Shown: positions 27,637 to 36,754 of the stretch, piece after piece
How positions within the stretch are numbered: the stretch's first letter is position 1
Layout of the letters: the number at the start of each line of letters is the position of its first letter
Position numbers and translations under genes: made by a program
The notes under the pieces: model-generated
Told to the model about the DNA's origin: nothing
What the model saw: the letters and a program-made list of their open reading frames with translations, nothing else
Databases searched by the model: none
Assembly (NCBI GenBank): GCA_946183415.1
Contig: CAMHAM010000003.1
Coordinates: 62,001-126,000, forward strand
DNA from: an uncultured Prevotella sp.
GTDB taxonomy: Bacteria; Bacteroidota; Bacteroidia; Bacteroidales; Bacteroidaceae
DNA: 64,000 bases
Direction of reading: 5' to 3'

Positions 27637-28905
27637 CTAAAATTTATTTTTCTTGAGTCGTCCTGTCCAATCCTCGATGAATGAAAGTATGATATAGGTA
27701 GCAAGACCGAAGATAATACCGTCGGTGATGCTGCCCGTGATGGGCATGAGCAGGATGCAGAGGAAGGCCGGCATGGCCTCCTTGGGCTGCGAGAGGCTGA
27801 TGTGGCGCACGGAGCCAAAGAGCCGGAAACCGGCCACAACCAGCACGGGGGCTGTGGCGACGGCAGGAATGGCCAGGAACAGCGGGGCGAAAAATATGCT
27901 CAGGGCAAAGCAGATGGCAATGACCAATGCTGTCAAGCCTGTGCGCCCACCTTCTGCCACACCTGTGGCACTCTCAACGTATGTGGTCACCGTGCTGCAT
28001 CCCAGACAAGCACCTCCCATGGTTCCGAATGCGTCACTGAGCATGATGCGCTGCATGTGGGGGATACGCCCGTTCTTACGGATATTGCCTGATGTTGCCA
28101 TGATGCCGACAATGGTGCCAAGGCTGTCGAAGATGTCGAAGAAAAGCATTGTCAGCACACAGACCCAGAGGTCGGGCGAAAGCAAGTCGGCCCAAGAAAA
28201 CTGACAGAGCAGCGGGGCCGGCGAGTCGGGGAGCGAGAACAGCCTGTCGGGCAATGTGGTTACGCCTAAAGGAATGCCCACCAACGTGACGATAATGATG
28301 CTGAGCAGAAGTCCTCCCCGTAGCCGCATGGTAGCGAATGCCCCCGTGAGCACCAAACCCAGCAAAAAAAGCAGCGAGGAGGGACTGGTCAAGGTATTGA
28401 TATGGTTGAATACAGTTCCTGTGTCAAGTATTCCACTGTTCTTCATACCTATCATTGCGATAAAGAAACCGATGCCGACAGCGATGGCATACTTCAGCGA
28501 GGCTGGCACCATGTCGAAGATGATATGTCGCATGTTGCTCACGCAAAGCAGGGCAAATAAAACCCCTTCGATGAACACGGCGGTAAGAGCGAACTGCCAC
28601 GGGTAGCCCATCGAGAGGCAGACGGTCTCGATGAAGAACACGTTGAGCGAAAGACCTGGTGCCTGGCCAAATGGCTTGCGGGCTAGAAAGGCCATGAGCA
28701 GAGTGCCGACGATGGTGGCGAGGGCGGTGGCGGTGAATACGTTGTCGACGGGAAAACCAAGTTTGGCCATCGGGGAGAACATGGCGGGCAACAGGGCCAG
28801 GATATACGACATGGTGGCAAAGGTGGTGAGGCCTGCCAGCACTTCAGTCTTGAGATTGTCGCGCAGTGGCGAGAAACCTACGAGGGAGAGAAGTCTTGTC
28901 TTCAT
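27637..28905 (-). CDS. NCS2 family purine permease (AzgA-like)
   Basis: 422 aa with about 12-13 membrane helices. The start (GFSPLRDNLKTEVLAGLTTFATMSYILALLP) and GQAPGLSLNVFF are characteristic of the AzgA/adenine-guanine-hypoxanthine proton symporters, and FFDIFDSLGTIVGI and STVTTYVESATGVAEGGRTG are conserved in the family. It imports purine bases across the inner membrane. It sits 8 bp after the histidine kinase gene and 2 bp before the GH53-VanX fusion, so all three are in one operon. Confidence 0.9.
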   Translation of the reverse strand: MKTRLLSLVGFSPLRDNLKTEVLAGLTTFATMSYILALLPAMFSPMAKLGFPVDNVFTATALATIVGTLLMAFLARKPFGQAPGLSLNVFFIETVCLSMGYPWQFALTAVFIEGVLFALLCVSNMRHIIFDMVPASLKYAIAVGIGFFIAMIGMKNSGILDTGTVFNHINTLTSPSSLLFLLGLVLTGAFATMRLRGGLLLSIIIVTLVGIPLGVTTLPDRLFSLPDSPAPLLCQFSWADLLSPDLWVCVLTMLFFDIFDSLGTIVGIMATSGNIRKNGRIPHMQRIMLSDAFGTMGGACLGCSTVTTYVESATGVAEGGRTGLTALVIAICFALSIFFAPLFLAIPAVATAPVLVVAGFRLFGSVRHISLSQPKEAMPAFLCILLMPITGSITDGIIFGLATYIILSFIEDWTGRLKKNKF

Positions 28906-28913
28906 TTACGATT

Positions 28914-30860
28914 TTACGATTTTAATGATATGGGAATGATGAAGTCGAACTTGGAGCCGCCAGTATAGTCTGGGTCAAGTGTGAGCGTGCCGCCAAGGCG
29001 CTCGGCTATCATACGGGCTACGGAGAGGCCGAGACCGGTGCCCTGAGCGAAGCTGTCGAGTTTGGCAAAGCGCTCAAAGATGAAGTCGCGCTTGTCTTCT
29101 GGGATGCCCGGACCGGTGTCAGCAACAGAGAAATGCAGTTTGTCGCCTTCCTGGGCCAGCGAGAGGGTGATGCTGCCAAGGTGAGTGAACTTGGCAGCAT
29201 TGTCGAGCAGACGGGCAAGGACGGTCTGTATCAGGTGTGGATATGTGCCGACCATCAGTTCGTCGGACACCTGGCAATGATTTTCGAGCGATACGTCGGC
29301 CACTACCGACGGGCGGACAGTCTCCAGGGCCTGCGCCACAATGAGGGCGGGATAATAGTCCTCTGCCGGAGGCAGTTCAGTGCTGCTCTCCAGGTCGGAA
29401 ATCTGGATAAGGTCGTCGAGGATGTTGGTCAGATGGAGCGTGCCTTCCTGGATATGCTGGCTGATTTCAAGCCGCTCTGCAGCAGGCAGTTCGATGTCGG
29501 GCATGGCGAGCACCTGCGTAAAGCCGCTGATATGGTTGAGGGGCGTGCGTATCTCGTGCGTCATGCTCTGGATGAAGGCTGTCTTTGCCTTCGATGCTGC
29601 CTCGGCACGGTCACGCTCTACGGAGAGTTGCTTGTTCTGTGCCACCACCACGTTGCGCTCGCGCTGCAACTGCTGGTTCTTGATTTCCAGCTGTCGGCTC
29701 CAGCGGCTGTTATAGACCAGGAAGACGAGTATGGCACAGATGCCCATAATCATGGCGATGCTGCCCGTGGTGAATCGCGACCGCTGTTCGAGCTGAGCGT
29801 TGGCAGCCTGCAACTCGCTGACGGCGTACTGCTTGTTCAGATGGTTCAGCTGGTCGTGCTGGTCGATGGCTGAGAGTGAGTCTTTCAGCTCGTCGAGCCG
29901 GTGATACATTTTCAGAGCCTCCTCAAAACGGCCCGCCTTCTCCAGCACATTGGCACGTTCCTCAAGGGCTACAACCAAATTGCTGCTATCTGTGTTTTTA
30001 CTGGCCAACTCCAACAAATGGGCACTGTGTTTCAGAGCTTCGTCAGTACGTCCTTGGAACCTCGCCAGCTGACTGCGCTGCTGCGCTATGGTGATGAGGT
30101 TCAAGTCATTGTTGCCTGCAATGTTCTCATGGTAGGCTGCCGAGTCGATAGCCACCTCTGCCTGTTGATAGTTGCCTGTGGCCAGCAGATAGTCGGCAAG
30201 AACCGAATGGAAGGTGAAATGGAAATTGGCGTGGACTGTAGCCTCCGAATCACTAACGACGACTGGATAGCGATTCACATCTGTCTGCCAGACTCTCAGC
30301 GTACTGTCTACAGCCGTATAGCGCTTTATCTTCAGCTGTTCCTGGCAGAGTGAATTATAGCAGTAGAACAGTTCGCCAGGCGTAGTCCCTTTAGGGAAGT
30401 AGCTGATGGCCTTCTTCAGGTTAGACACTGCATCTTGGCTGTTGCCGGCATGGGCATAGCCCACTCCCAGTGTCTTATATGCCAGGAACTGCCCGAATCC
30501 CTCTTTTCGTTTCTCTGCCTCCTCCTGCATGCGGTGGGCTTCGTTTGTGGCCTTGTCAAACTGGTTGTCCCAGACGTAAGCCTCTGCCAGTACTGCCCAG
30601 ATGTTGTAATACCACTGGCGCTGGTCGTGCTCGGCACAGACCTCCATGCTCCATGCCGCAAACCGTTCGAGCGAGTCGGTCTCGTTATTATTATAATAAG
30701 TAAGGGCCTGCTTCAGGAGGGCATAGCAGGAGTCGTTCCAGTTGGTGGAGGCATCTGAAGAGGCAGACTTGTTGCCTGTCCCATGCTGGCAGGACAAGAG
30801 CAGCGTCCCTGAGAGGGCTGCGAGAATCACGAAGAATGAGCGGATGCGCCTTTGAGTCAT
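28914..30860 (-). CDS. TPR-containing sensor histidine kinase, lipoprotein-type signal
   Basis: 648 aa from the ATG at 30860, chosen because it begins with a lipoprotein-like signal (RSFFVILAALSGTLLLSC). A long TPR-rich region outside the cytoplasm (to about residue 350) is followed by one membrane helix (SIAMIMGICAILVFLVY), a coiled-coil, an intact HisKA box (FIQSMTHEIRTPLNHISGF), the N-box (ARLLDNAAKFT) and an ATP lid with DTGPGIP and GTGLGLSVARMIAERLGG. No receiver or HTH follows, so a separate response regulator is needed. It is the first gene of the operon with the purine permease and GH53-VanX fusion. Confidence 0.9.
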   Translation of the reverse strand: MTQRRIRSFFVILAALSGTLLLSCQHGTGNKSASSDASTNWNDSCYALLKQALTYYNNNETDSLERFAAWSMEVCAEHDQRQWYYNIWAVLAEAYVWDNQFDKATNEAHRMQEEAEKRKEGFGQFLAYKTLGVGYAHAGNSQDAVSNLKKAISYFPKGTTPGELFYCYNSLCQEQLKIKRYTAVDSTLRVWQTDVNRYPVVVSDSEATVHANFHFTFHSVLADYLLATGNYQQAEVAIDSAAYHENIAGNNDLNLITIAQQRSQLARFQGRTDEALKHSAHLLELASKNTDSSNLVVALEERANVLEKAGRFEEALKMYHRLDELKDSLSAIDQHDQLNHLNKQYAVSELQAANAQLEQRSRFTTGSIAMIMGICAILVFLVYNSRWSRQLEIKNQQLQRERNVVVAQNKQLSVERDRAEAASKAKTAFIQSMTHEIRTPLNHISGFTQVLAMPDIELPAAERLEISQHIQEGTLHLTNILDDLIQISDLESSTELPPAEDYYPALIVAQALETVRPSVVADVSLENHCQVSDELMVGTYPHLIQTVLARLLDNAAKFTHLGSITLSLAQEGDKLHFSVADTGPGIPEDKRDFIFERFAKLDSFAQGTGLGLSVARMIAERLGGTLTLDPDYTGGSKFDFIIPISLKS

Positions 30861-30927
30861 AACAGTCAGACAATACCTATTGTGATATATTGGGTTTAAA
30901 ATGCTCGCTATACTAAGTATATGCGTG

Positions 30928-30935
30928 CAAAGATA
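30928..30935 (-). promoter_or_regulatory. -7 box of the kinase-permease-galactanase operon
   Basis: TATCTTTG on the minus strand, 67 bp before the ATG at 30860; it rules out the far-upstream start at 30941. Confidence 0.65.
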
Positions 30936-31012
30936 CAACATTTTTGCAAATTACGGATGAATCTGGCAATTTTTTAGCAATTCTTATTTATAAATTAAAG
31001 CTGCTAAAATTT

Positions 31013-31073
31013 GTCCCATGCCCTGGGACGGAATATCCCATGCCTTGGGACAAAGCGTCCCATGCCCTGGGAC
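31013..31073. repeat. Phased palindrome array B (3 units, exact 22-bp period)
   Basis: GTCCCATGCCCTGGGAC at 31013-31029, ATCCCATGCCTTGGGAC at 31035-31051 and GTCCCATGCCCTGGGAC at 31057-31073. Each unit is a palindrome with a short centre, and starts are exactly 22 bp apart. The array lies between the divergent promoters at 30928 and 31175. No gene is present in 30936-31174. Confidence 0.85.
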
Positions 31074-31174
31074 AAATAGTATGCAACGAGATAAATACTC
31101 AATGTTTGCAGTGTATGCAAATTCTAAAAATAAAATTTCCCATACGACGGGCTTAATATCTCGGAAATTTTATC

Positions 31175-31182
31175 TAAATTTG
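31175..31182 (+). promoter_or_regulatory. -7 box of the YjjG-type nucleotidase gene
   Basis: TAAATTTG ends only 8 bp before the ATG at 31191, so the transcript should be nearly leaderless. Confidence 0.65.
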
Positions 31183-31190
31183 CAGCAAAA

Positions 31191-31901
31191 ATGATGGCGA
31201 AACACTATACTGACCTGTTCATCGACTTCGATGACACGCTTTACGACACGCATGGCAATGCCGTGATTGCGCTGAAGGAACTCTTCGAGGCTCTTCAGCT
31301 CGGCAGGTATTTCCCAGAGCCCGAACTTTTCTACGACGAATACTGGAAAACCAATATCGACCTCTGGACACGTTACTCGAAAGGAGAGATTACGCGCGAC
31401 TACCTGATTGTAGAGCGATTCCGTCGTCCATTGAGCTTTGGAAAGGGGTTGGACCCTACTGAGGCATACTGTCTGAAGGCCAGCGATCTGTTCCTGGATT
31501 TCTGCGCTTCCAAACCAGGATTAGTGGAAGGAGCCCAAGAACTGGTAGACTATCTGAAGACAAAAGGCTATCGGATGCACATCTGCAGCAATGGTTTTCA
31601 CGAGGTGCAGTATAAGAAACTGCGGGCTTGTGGACTTTACGGCCATTTCGACACCATCATCCTCAGCGAGGACGCTGGTGCCAACAAGCCTTCACAGCTA
31701 TTCTTTGATTATGCCTTCCTGAAATCTGGGGCTAAGAAAGAGACAACCCTGATGATTGGCGATAACTTCAATACGGATATCCTTGGTGCCAAGCGGGCAG
31801 GTCTTGATACTGCCTACTTCAACCGCTTCCCAGAATACCCAGCCACAGAACCCATCACTCTCGAAGTGACTGCCCTCAACCAGCTGATGGATATCCTCTA
31901 A
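31191..31901 (+). CDS. YjjG-family noncanonical pyrimidine nucleotidase (HAD superfamily)
   Basis: 236 aa. HAD motif I is FIDFDDTLYDTHGN (nucleophile and acid Asp), motif II is HICSNGF, motif III Lys is in DAGANKPS and motif IV is MIGDNFNTDILGAKRAG. The helical cap between motifs I and II matches the YjjG/YfnB group, which removes phosphate from noncanonical pyrimidine nucleotides. Cytoplasmic. ATG at 31191 or 31194 (tandem ATGs). Single-gene unit, convergent with gltS. Confidence 0.88.
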   Translation: MMAKHYTDLFIDFDDTLYDTHGNAVIALKELFEALQLGRYFPEPELFYDEYWKTNIDLWTRYSKGEITRDYLIVERFRRPLSFGKGLDPTEAYCLKASDLFLDFCASKPGLVEGAQELVDYLKTKGYRMHICSNGFHEVQYKKLRACGLYGHFDTIILSEDAGANKPSQLFFDYAFLKSGAKKETTLMIGDNFNTDILGAKRAGLDTAYFNRFPEYPATEPITLEVTALNQLMDIL

Positions 31902-31974
31902 ATCTCACACACGAGAAAAGTCAGATTTCACTATACATCTCTACATTTTCTTTGTAAGCTGCCCGAGAGCGTTT

Positions 31975-32062
31975 GGAGGCTCAAAACGTGGTGAATGGAG
32001 GCTCCAAACATAGTGAATGGAGCCTCAAAACATAGTGAATGGAGTATCAAAATGAATACTTT
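31975..32062. repeat. Tandem array C (4 units, exact 22-bp period)
   Basis: Units begin GGAGGCTC (31975), GGAGGCTC (31997), GGAGCCTC (32019) and GGAGTATC (32041), each followed by an AAA...GTGAATG-like half. The gap 31902-32263 has no gene. After the array come several TTCACC-rich stretches (near 32069 and 32142-32165) that look like a second, less regular repeat. Confidence 0.85.
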
Positions 32063-32263
32063 GAACCTTCACCTTTTCACATTATGAAGTAAACAACTAA
32101 ATACCAGCTATTTAACTTGTATTTGTTTCGTATAAAACCTTCACCATCATTCACCTTCATTCACACTGAAGAGACAACAAATTGAACAGAAAGCTGGGGG
32201 CGCAGTGGGGACTGGAACCTTTGCGTCCAATAAGTTACATTCCTTTTCATATTGTATATGACA

Positions 32264-33532
32264 TTACAAGATATTCAGGAAGACGGAGATGATGCCTGTA
32301 TTAATAAGGTCGGCGAACATGGCGCCGATGATGGGAATGATGAGGAAGGGCTTGACGGTATAGTGGTATTTATAGCATACGGCACTCATGTTGGCCATCG
32401 CATTGGGGGTTGCACCAAGGCCGAAGCCGCATATTCCTGCACACAGAACAGCAGCATCATAATTGCGGCCTAACAGGGGGAATGCCACAATATAAACAAA
32501 TAGGGCCATCATCAGTACCTGAGACACCAAGATGACAATCAATGGTAGGGCTAAGCTTTGCAGATCCCAAAGCTTGAGGGATATCATGGCCATACCGAGA
32601 AACATAGACAGACTGATGTTGCCTACGCTGATGATTCGCTCCATATCGAGCATCTTATCAGCTCTCACACGTTTTCCGTTTACCTTGTAACTGGAGGCTC
32701 CTAATATGTTACGAATGATGGCAGCCAGGATCAAGGCACCAAAATAGGTGGGGAACGTGATGCCTGTCTTTTCCAGCAACCAACTCAATATGGTGCCGCC
32801 ACCCATGACCAATGTGATGACATAGACAGCCTTGGCATACTGTTGGAACTCTTGTTCGTTCGTACTGATACGCTTGGCACGACCTGTTGGCGAAGCCTCG
32901 TCACTCTCGATACCAGCCATTGCAGGGTCAATATCTTCGTCTTGTATCTGAATCTGCTCATGTGTCAGTTTCGTGCGGATAATCTTCTCTGCCAACGGAC
33001 CGCCAATCATCGAACCAGCTATCAGACCAAAGGTAGCTGCTGCCATACCTATGGTTGCTGCGCCTTGCAGTCCCATTTCTTCGAGAACTTTCGCAAATCC
33101 GCCTGCCGTACCGTGCCCTCCAGTCATGGAGATACTACCAGAAGCCATTCCAATCAAAGGATCGACACCCATCAGGCGGGTAATTCCTATTGGCATTAAA
33201 TTCTGCATCGTGATAATAACAACTAGCAGGGCAAGCATGATGAACAAGAGCTTACCGCCCTTCTTGATGACTTTAAGATTGCTTTGGAAACCTACGCTGG
33301 TAAAGAATGCCAGCATGAATACATCTTTCAATGTGGCATCGAACGACACCTCGATATCAAACCAGCTATACAGAGTCAGAGTAATCAAAGAAAAAATGAT
33401 TCCACCGCTTACTGGCGAGGGCACACAGAATTTCTGGAGAAAGGCTGCCTTTCGTGTTAAAGTCATACCGACGATGAGGGCCAAAGCACCTAAGCCGGCT
33501 GTCTGTATCATATCTAGTTCAATAGTTGTCAT
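32264..33532 (-). CDS. gltS: Sodium/glutamate symporter
   Basis: 422 aa from the ATG at 33532, in the GltS family. About eleven membrane helices, with the family features FCVPSPVSGGIIFSL, SMTGGHGTAGGF and a second inverted-repeat half near FGLGATPNAMANM. It takes up glutamate with sodium across the inner membrane. The central hydrophilic loop (about residues 195-235) is as expected. A GTG three codons upstream overlaps the likely transcription start and is less probable. Convergent with the YjjG gene. Confidence 0.92.
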   Translation of the reverse strand: MTTIELDMIQTAGLGALALIVGMTLTRKAAFLQKFCVPSPVSGGIIFSLITLTLYSWFDIEVSFDATLKDVFMLAFFTSVGFQSNLKVIKKGGKLLFIMLALLVVIITMQNLMPIGITRLMGVDPLIGMASGSISMTGGHGTAGGFAKVLEEMGLQGAATIGMAAATFGLIAGSMIGGPLAEKIIRTKLTHEQIQIQDEDIDPAMAGIESDEASPTGRAKRISTNEQEFQQYAKAVYVITLVMGGGTILSWLLEKTGITFPTYFGALILAAIIRNILGASSYKVNGKRVRADKMLDMERIISVGNISLSMFLGMAMISLKLWDLQSLALPLIVILVSQVLMMALFVYIVAFPLLGRNYDAAVLCAGICGFGLGATPNAMANMSAVCYKYHYTVKPFLIIPIIGAMFADLINTGIISVFLNIL

Positions 33533-33540
33533 AAGCCCCA

Positions 33541-33548
33541 CAAAGATA
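33541..33548 (-). promoter_or_regulatory. -7 box of gltS
   Basis: TATCTTTG on the minus strand ends 8 bp before the ATG at 33532, so the mRNA should be nearly leaderless. Confidence 0.65.
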
Positions 33549-33661
33549 CAAAGAATAATGAGAAATGCGAAGAATTCGCAGATTTCTTATGTTTTTTTAT
33601 GACTCGGAGGACTCTTTATGATAGATTTGAGCGCAAAAGTTTGACAATGATGGGAGATATT

Positions 33662-33693
33662 TTTGGCAGTGTGAATATTTTGTATTATCTTTG
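33662..33693 (+). promoter_or_regulatory. Promoter of the arabinan-locus regulator
   Basis: TTTG (33662-33665), 20-bp spacer, TATCTTTG (33686-33693). Confidence 0.78.
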
Positions 33694-33742
33694 CAGCATA
33701 AATCCTAACAACGATAGCCTGGCCTATAATATATAATAAGGT

Positions 33743-36685
33743 ATGCGACGAACGTGGATCATGTTACTGGCCTTATGGTGGACAGCTCTCGGTATGGCAC
33801 AAACTACCATGCTGACCGAGCGCTATAACCTGTCGTTTCTCGATTTGAGCAACGGACTTCCACATAACAATGTGAGAGATATCTTCAAGGATTCTAACGG
33901 ATTCCTTTGGATTTCTACTTATGGCGGTGGCTTGGTGCGCTATGACGGCTATAGCATGATGGTGCCCCGGCTTGGCCTGAACAGCAAGTCGTGCAGAAGT
34001 GTAACGGAGGATCCGTACCATAGGCTTTGGGTGGCCTTTGATGAGGGCATCGACATTGTGGATCTGAGGACGATGAAATCGGTGATTCCTGATCATCCTG
34101 AGCTGAAGAAGCTGCTCATGCAGTCGTCTATCTGCTGCTATCGCGATGGCATCGGACGTATATGGATTATTAACGACCGTCAGATAAGTCTTGTGACATT
34201 TACCCGAGAAGGCGAGATTGACAAGATCTATGACTATCCCCATCCCTGGAGGATGCTCGATATAGCTATCTGCGACGTTGAAGGCAATGGGAAACCCTGG
34301 GTGGGTATAGAGGGTGGTGTCTTTCGGCTGGTGGTGAAAAACGGTCAATTGGTGCGTGAGGAGATTTCCGCCGTATTGAGATCTTTGCAGGACCGTTATG
34401 TCACGGCTATATTGAAGCGGAACCATGTGGTGTGGATTGCAACGAACCTGGGACTCTTTCGTTTTGATCCTTATCAGCAGAAACTCGTCGAGTACCGTCA
34501 TTCCAGTGAGCCAGGTTCTCTTTCTCATGTCTTTCTCTCCAGTTTGGCGATCACTTCCGACAACCATCTGCTGGTTGGTTCGTTAGGCGGAGTTAACATT
34601 TATGACGATGAAACCGATAGTTTTTCGGCGTGGACTGCAGCAGACAACCCTCCATTGAAGAGTGAATTTGTCCATTGCATCAAGGTGTTCGAAGGTCAGA
34701 TATGGATATGTACTGAGTCCGGTGGTATTGTCTGCCTGTCTCCCCGTCGCTTGCTGTTACGTAACTCCGTACATACGACAGATCCTCGTTCGCTTTCGCC
34801 CAATCCTGTCAATGCCATGTATGTCGAGCAGAACGGCCGTCTCTGGGTAGGAACAGTCGAGGGTGGGCTCAATCTCCGTGAACCAGGGTCTACAGACTTC
34901 ATCCATTATACGACATCCAATTCTGGCCTGTCGCATAACAGTGTGTCAGCGCTTGCAGCGGATAGGCATGGGAGACTTTGGATAGGCACGTGGGGTGGAG
35001 GCCTGTGTGTGACAGACAGGCAAGGGGCGCATCAGATTTCACGTCTGGAATTTCCTGGAGATTTCCGTTGGCTGACCAATTTTGTCGGTGCACTTGCCAC
35101 AGACTCTATCAACGACGGTTTGTGGATTGGAAGCAATGCCGGTTTGTTCTTCTATGACTTTAAGAGCGGCCAGATTGAAGAGCCCTTTAATGGTTGTCGC
35201 AGTGTGACAGGTAGTATAGGTGCTATTGTCGATCGTGATGGTATCTTGTGGATGGGTTGCATGCAGGGCCTGCGATTGGTGGACCTTAACTCTGGTCGCA
35301 ATGGGCACAGGCCATTTAAAACTGACAGCATATCACATAAGCTGGATGAGCCCGATTCACGTATCGTCGATAAGATATCCTCTTTTTATCAGGCAAGGGA
35401 TGGTACATTATGGTTGGGCAGTAACGGTTACGGCCTCTATCGACTGGTCAAGGATCCAAAAGATAAAGACAGTCGTGGACATTTTGTGGCTTTGACGACT
35501 GAAGATGGTCTGGCCTTTGGAGGTGTCAAGGGAATTGTTGAGGATTTGAATGGCCACTTATGGATAACGACTCAGAATGGTCTGTCGGTATATGATCCTA
35601 AGACTCAGTTATTTTCTAATTATTTCGAGAACGAAGGTCTGGTGAACCAGCATTTTTATTGGAATTCAGCGGTCAGGGATGATTCAGGCGTCATCTATCT
35701 GGGCAGCGAGGGCGGCTTAATCGAGGTGTTAGGAGAGAATGCCGAACCCAGACCGAAAGGAAAACTAGTGTTTACGCACTTGATTGTGGATAATCAGGAT
35801 GTGACAGCTGATGGCGAATACCTGTCAGAAGATATCTCGATTGCCTCTTCCATTCAGTTGCGCGAGAGTAACCGTTCTTTCTCTATCGCATTCTCTGCCC
35901 TGGACTACGGTAACGAGGCTCAGACGATGTTCAGTTATAGGATGAAGGGCCTTGATAACGACTGGACGCCGCTGATGCTGGGCGAGCATTCCGTCCGTTA
36001 CAGTGCGCTTCCTGCTGGTCATTACACTTTTGAAGTGAGGTGCTTGTCGGCTACTTCAGCTGATCATTATGATACAGCCTCAATCGAGATTGAGGTACTT
36101 CCTGCTTTCTGGAACAGTTGGTGGTTCCGTCTGTTGTTAGGGCTGGCATTGGTGGGTATCATTATTTATGGCTATAACAGGCGTGTAGCAGAATTGAAGC
36201 GTCGTGAGGCAGAGCAGTTGCTCAGCCCGATCCGTGAAGTGCTCGAAGAGTCGGATGATCCTCGAAAGCTTCAGACCCGTATCCGCAATATCCTCGACAA
36301 TCAAGAGCGTTACATGAAGAGCGTATCGAAAAGTGTAGAGGCAGATCGCGAAGAGGTGCAGAAGAACACCAAGCCCTTTATGGAGCGTGTGATGGAGATT
36401 ATGGAGCAGAACTATATGGACTCTGAGTTTGGTGTCCAGGAGTTTTGCGAAGCGCTCGGCATGAGTCGTAGCGTTGCCAGCAGGCATCTCAATGCTGAGG
36501 CTGGTTTGCCTGTAGGACAGTTCATTCGTAACTACCGCCTTAACATGGCCAAGGAGATGCTCTCGTCCAAGACAGGCAATCGTAACATAACCGAGGTGGC
36601 TTACGCTGTAGGTTTCAACGATCCCAAGTATTTCACTCGTTGCTTCACGAAAATGTTTGGTGTGAGTCCAAGTTCCTGGTCTTGA
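33743..36685 (+). CDS. Membrane-tethered sensor regulator: beta-propeller, Y_Y_Y, AraC HTH (no kinase or receiver)
   Basis: 980 aa. Signal peptide 1-19; two-component-regulator propeller repeats to about residue 650 (DSNGFLWISTYGGGLVRYDGY, QNGRLWVGTVEGGLNL, DGTLWLGSNGYGLYRL); a Y_Y_Y domain (about 700-785: FSYRMKGLDNDWTPL, LPAGHYTFEVRC); one membrane helix (about 793-811); a 67-aa charged linker; and an AraC domain (about 879-980: EFCEALGMSRSVASRHLNAEAGLP, ITEVAYAVGFNDPKYFTRCF). It resembles the hybrid two-component systems of Bacteroides but lacks HisKA, HATPase and receiver domains. It likely senses arabinan fragments outside the inner membrane and activates the susC operon just downstream. 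Confidence 0.88.
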   Translation: MRRTWIMLLALWWTALGMAQTTMLTERYNLSFLDLSNGLPHNNVRDIFKDSNGFLWISTYGGGLVRYDGYSMMVPRLGLNSKSCRSVTEDPYHRLWVAFDEGIDIVDLRTMKSVIPDHPELKKLLMQSSICCYRDGIGRIWIINDRQISLVTFTREGEIDKIYDYPHPWRMLDIAICDVEGNGKPWVGIEGGVFRLVVKNGQLVREEISAVLRSLQDRYVTAILKRNHVVWIATNLGLFRFDPYQQKLVEYRHSSEPGSLSHVFLSSLAITSDNHLLVGSLGGVNIYDDETDSFSAWTAADNPPLKSEFVHCIKVFEGQIWICTESGGIVCLSPRRLLLRNSVHTTDPRSLSPNPVNAMYVEQNGRLWVGTVEGGLNLREPGSTDFIHYTTSNSGLSHNSVSALAADRHGRLWIGTWGGGLCVTDRQGAHQISRLEFPGDFRWLTNFVGALATDSINDGLWIGSNAGLFFYDFKSGQIEEPFNGCRSVTGSIGAIVDRDGILWMGCMQGLRLVDLNSGRNGHRPFKTDSISHKLDEPDSRIVDKISSFYQARDGTLWLGSNGYGLYRLVKDPKDKDSRGHFVALTTEDGLAFGGVKGIVEDLNGHLWITTQNGLSVYDPKTQLFSNYFENEGLVNQHFYWNSAVRDDSGVIYLGSEGGLIEVLGENAEPRPKGKLVFTHLIVDNQDVTADGEYLSEDISIASSIQLRESNRSFSIAFSALDYGNEAQTMFSYRMKGLDNDWTPLMLGEHSVRYSALPAGHYTFEVRCLSATSADHYDTASIEIEVLPAFWNSWWFRLLLGLALVGIIIYGYNRRVAELKRREAEQLLSPIREVLEESDDPRKLQTRIRNILDNQERYMKSVSKSVEADREEVQKNTKPFMERVMEIMEQNYMDSEFGVQEFCEALGMSRSVASRHLNAEAGLPVGQFIRNYRLNMAKEMLSSKTGNRNITEVAYAVGFNDPKYFTRCFTKMFGVSPSSWS

Positions 36686-36718
36686 TATAGGTCAATATGC
36701 ACTCTTGATATAGCTCAA
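36680..36718 (+). promoter_or_regulatory. Direct repeat upstream of susC (23-bp spacing)
   Basis: TCTTGATATAGGTCAA (36680-36695) and TCTTGATATAGCTCAA (36703-36718) differ at one base. The first overlaps the stop codon of the regulator gene. Possible second operator pair or a copy derived by duplication. Confidence 0.5.
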
Positions 36719-36754
36719 GAGGTGGAAAAAGCGCACTTACGGGCAAACAAATCA

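Noticed and set aside
31975..32062. Tandem repeats considered as a CRISPR array
   Set aside because: The 22-bp units are contiguous with no unique spacers, and no cas genes are in the window; the same holds for the other arrays.
32190..32245. GC-rich stretch ending GGACTGGAACC considered as a tRNA 3' end
   Set aside because: No acceptor or anticodon stem can be formed with the upstream sequence.
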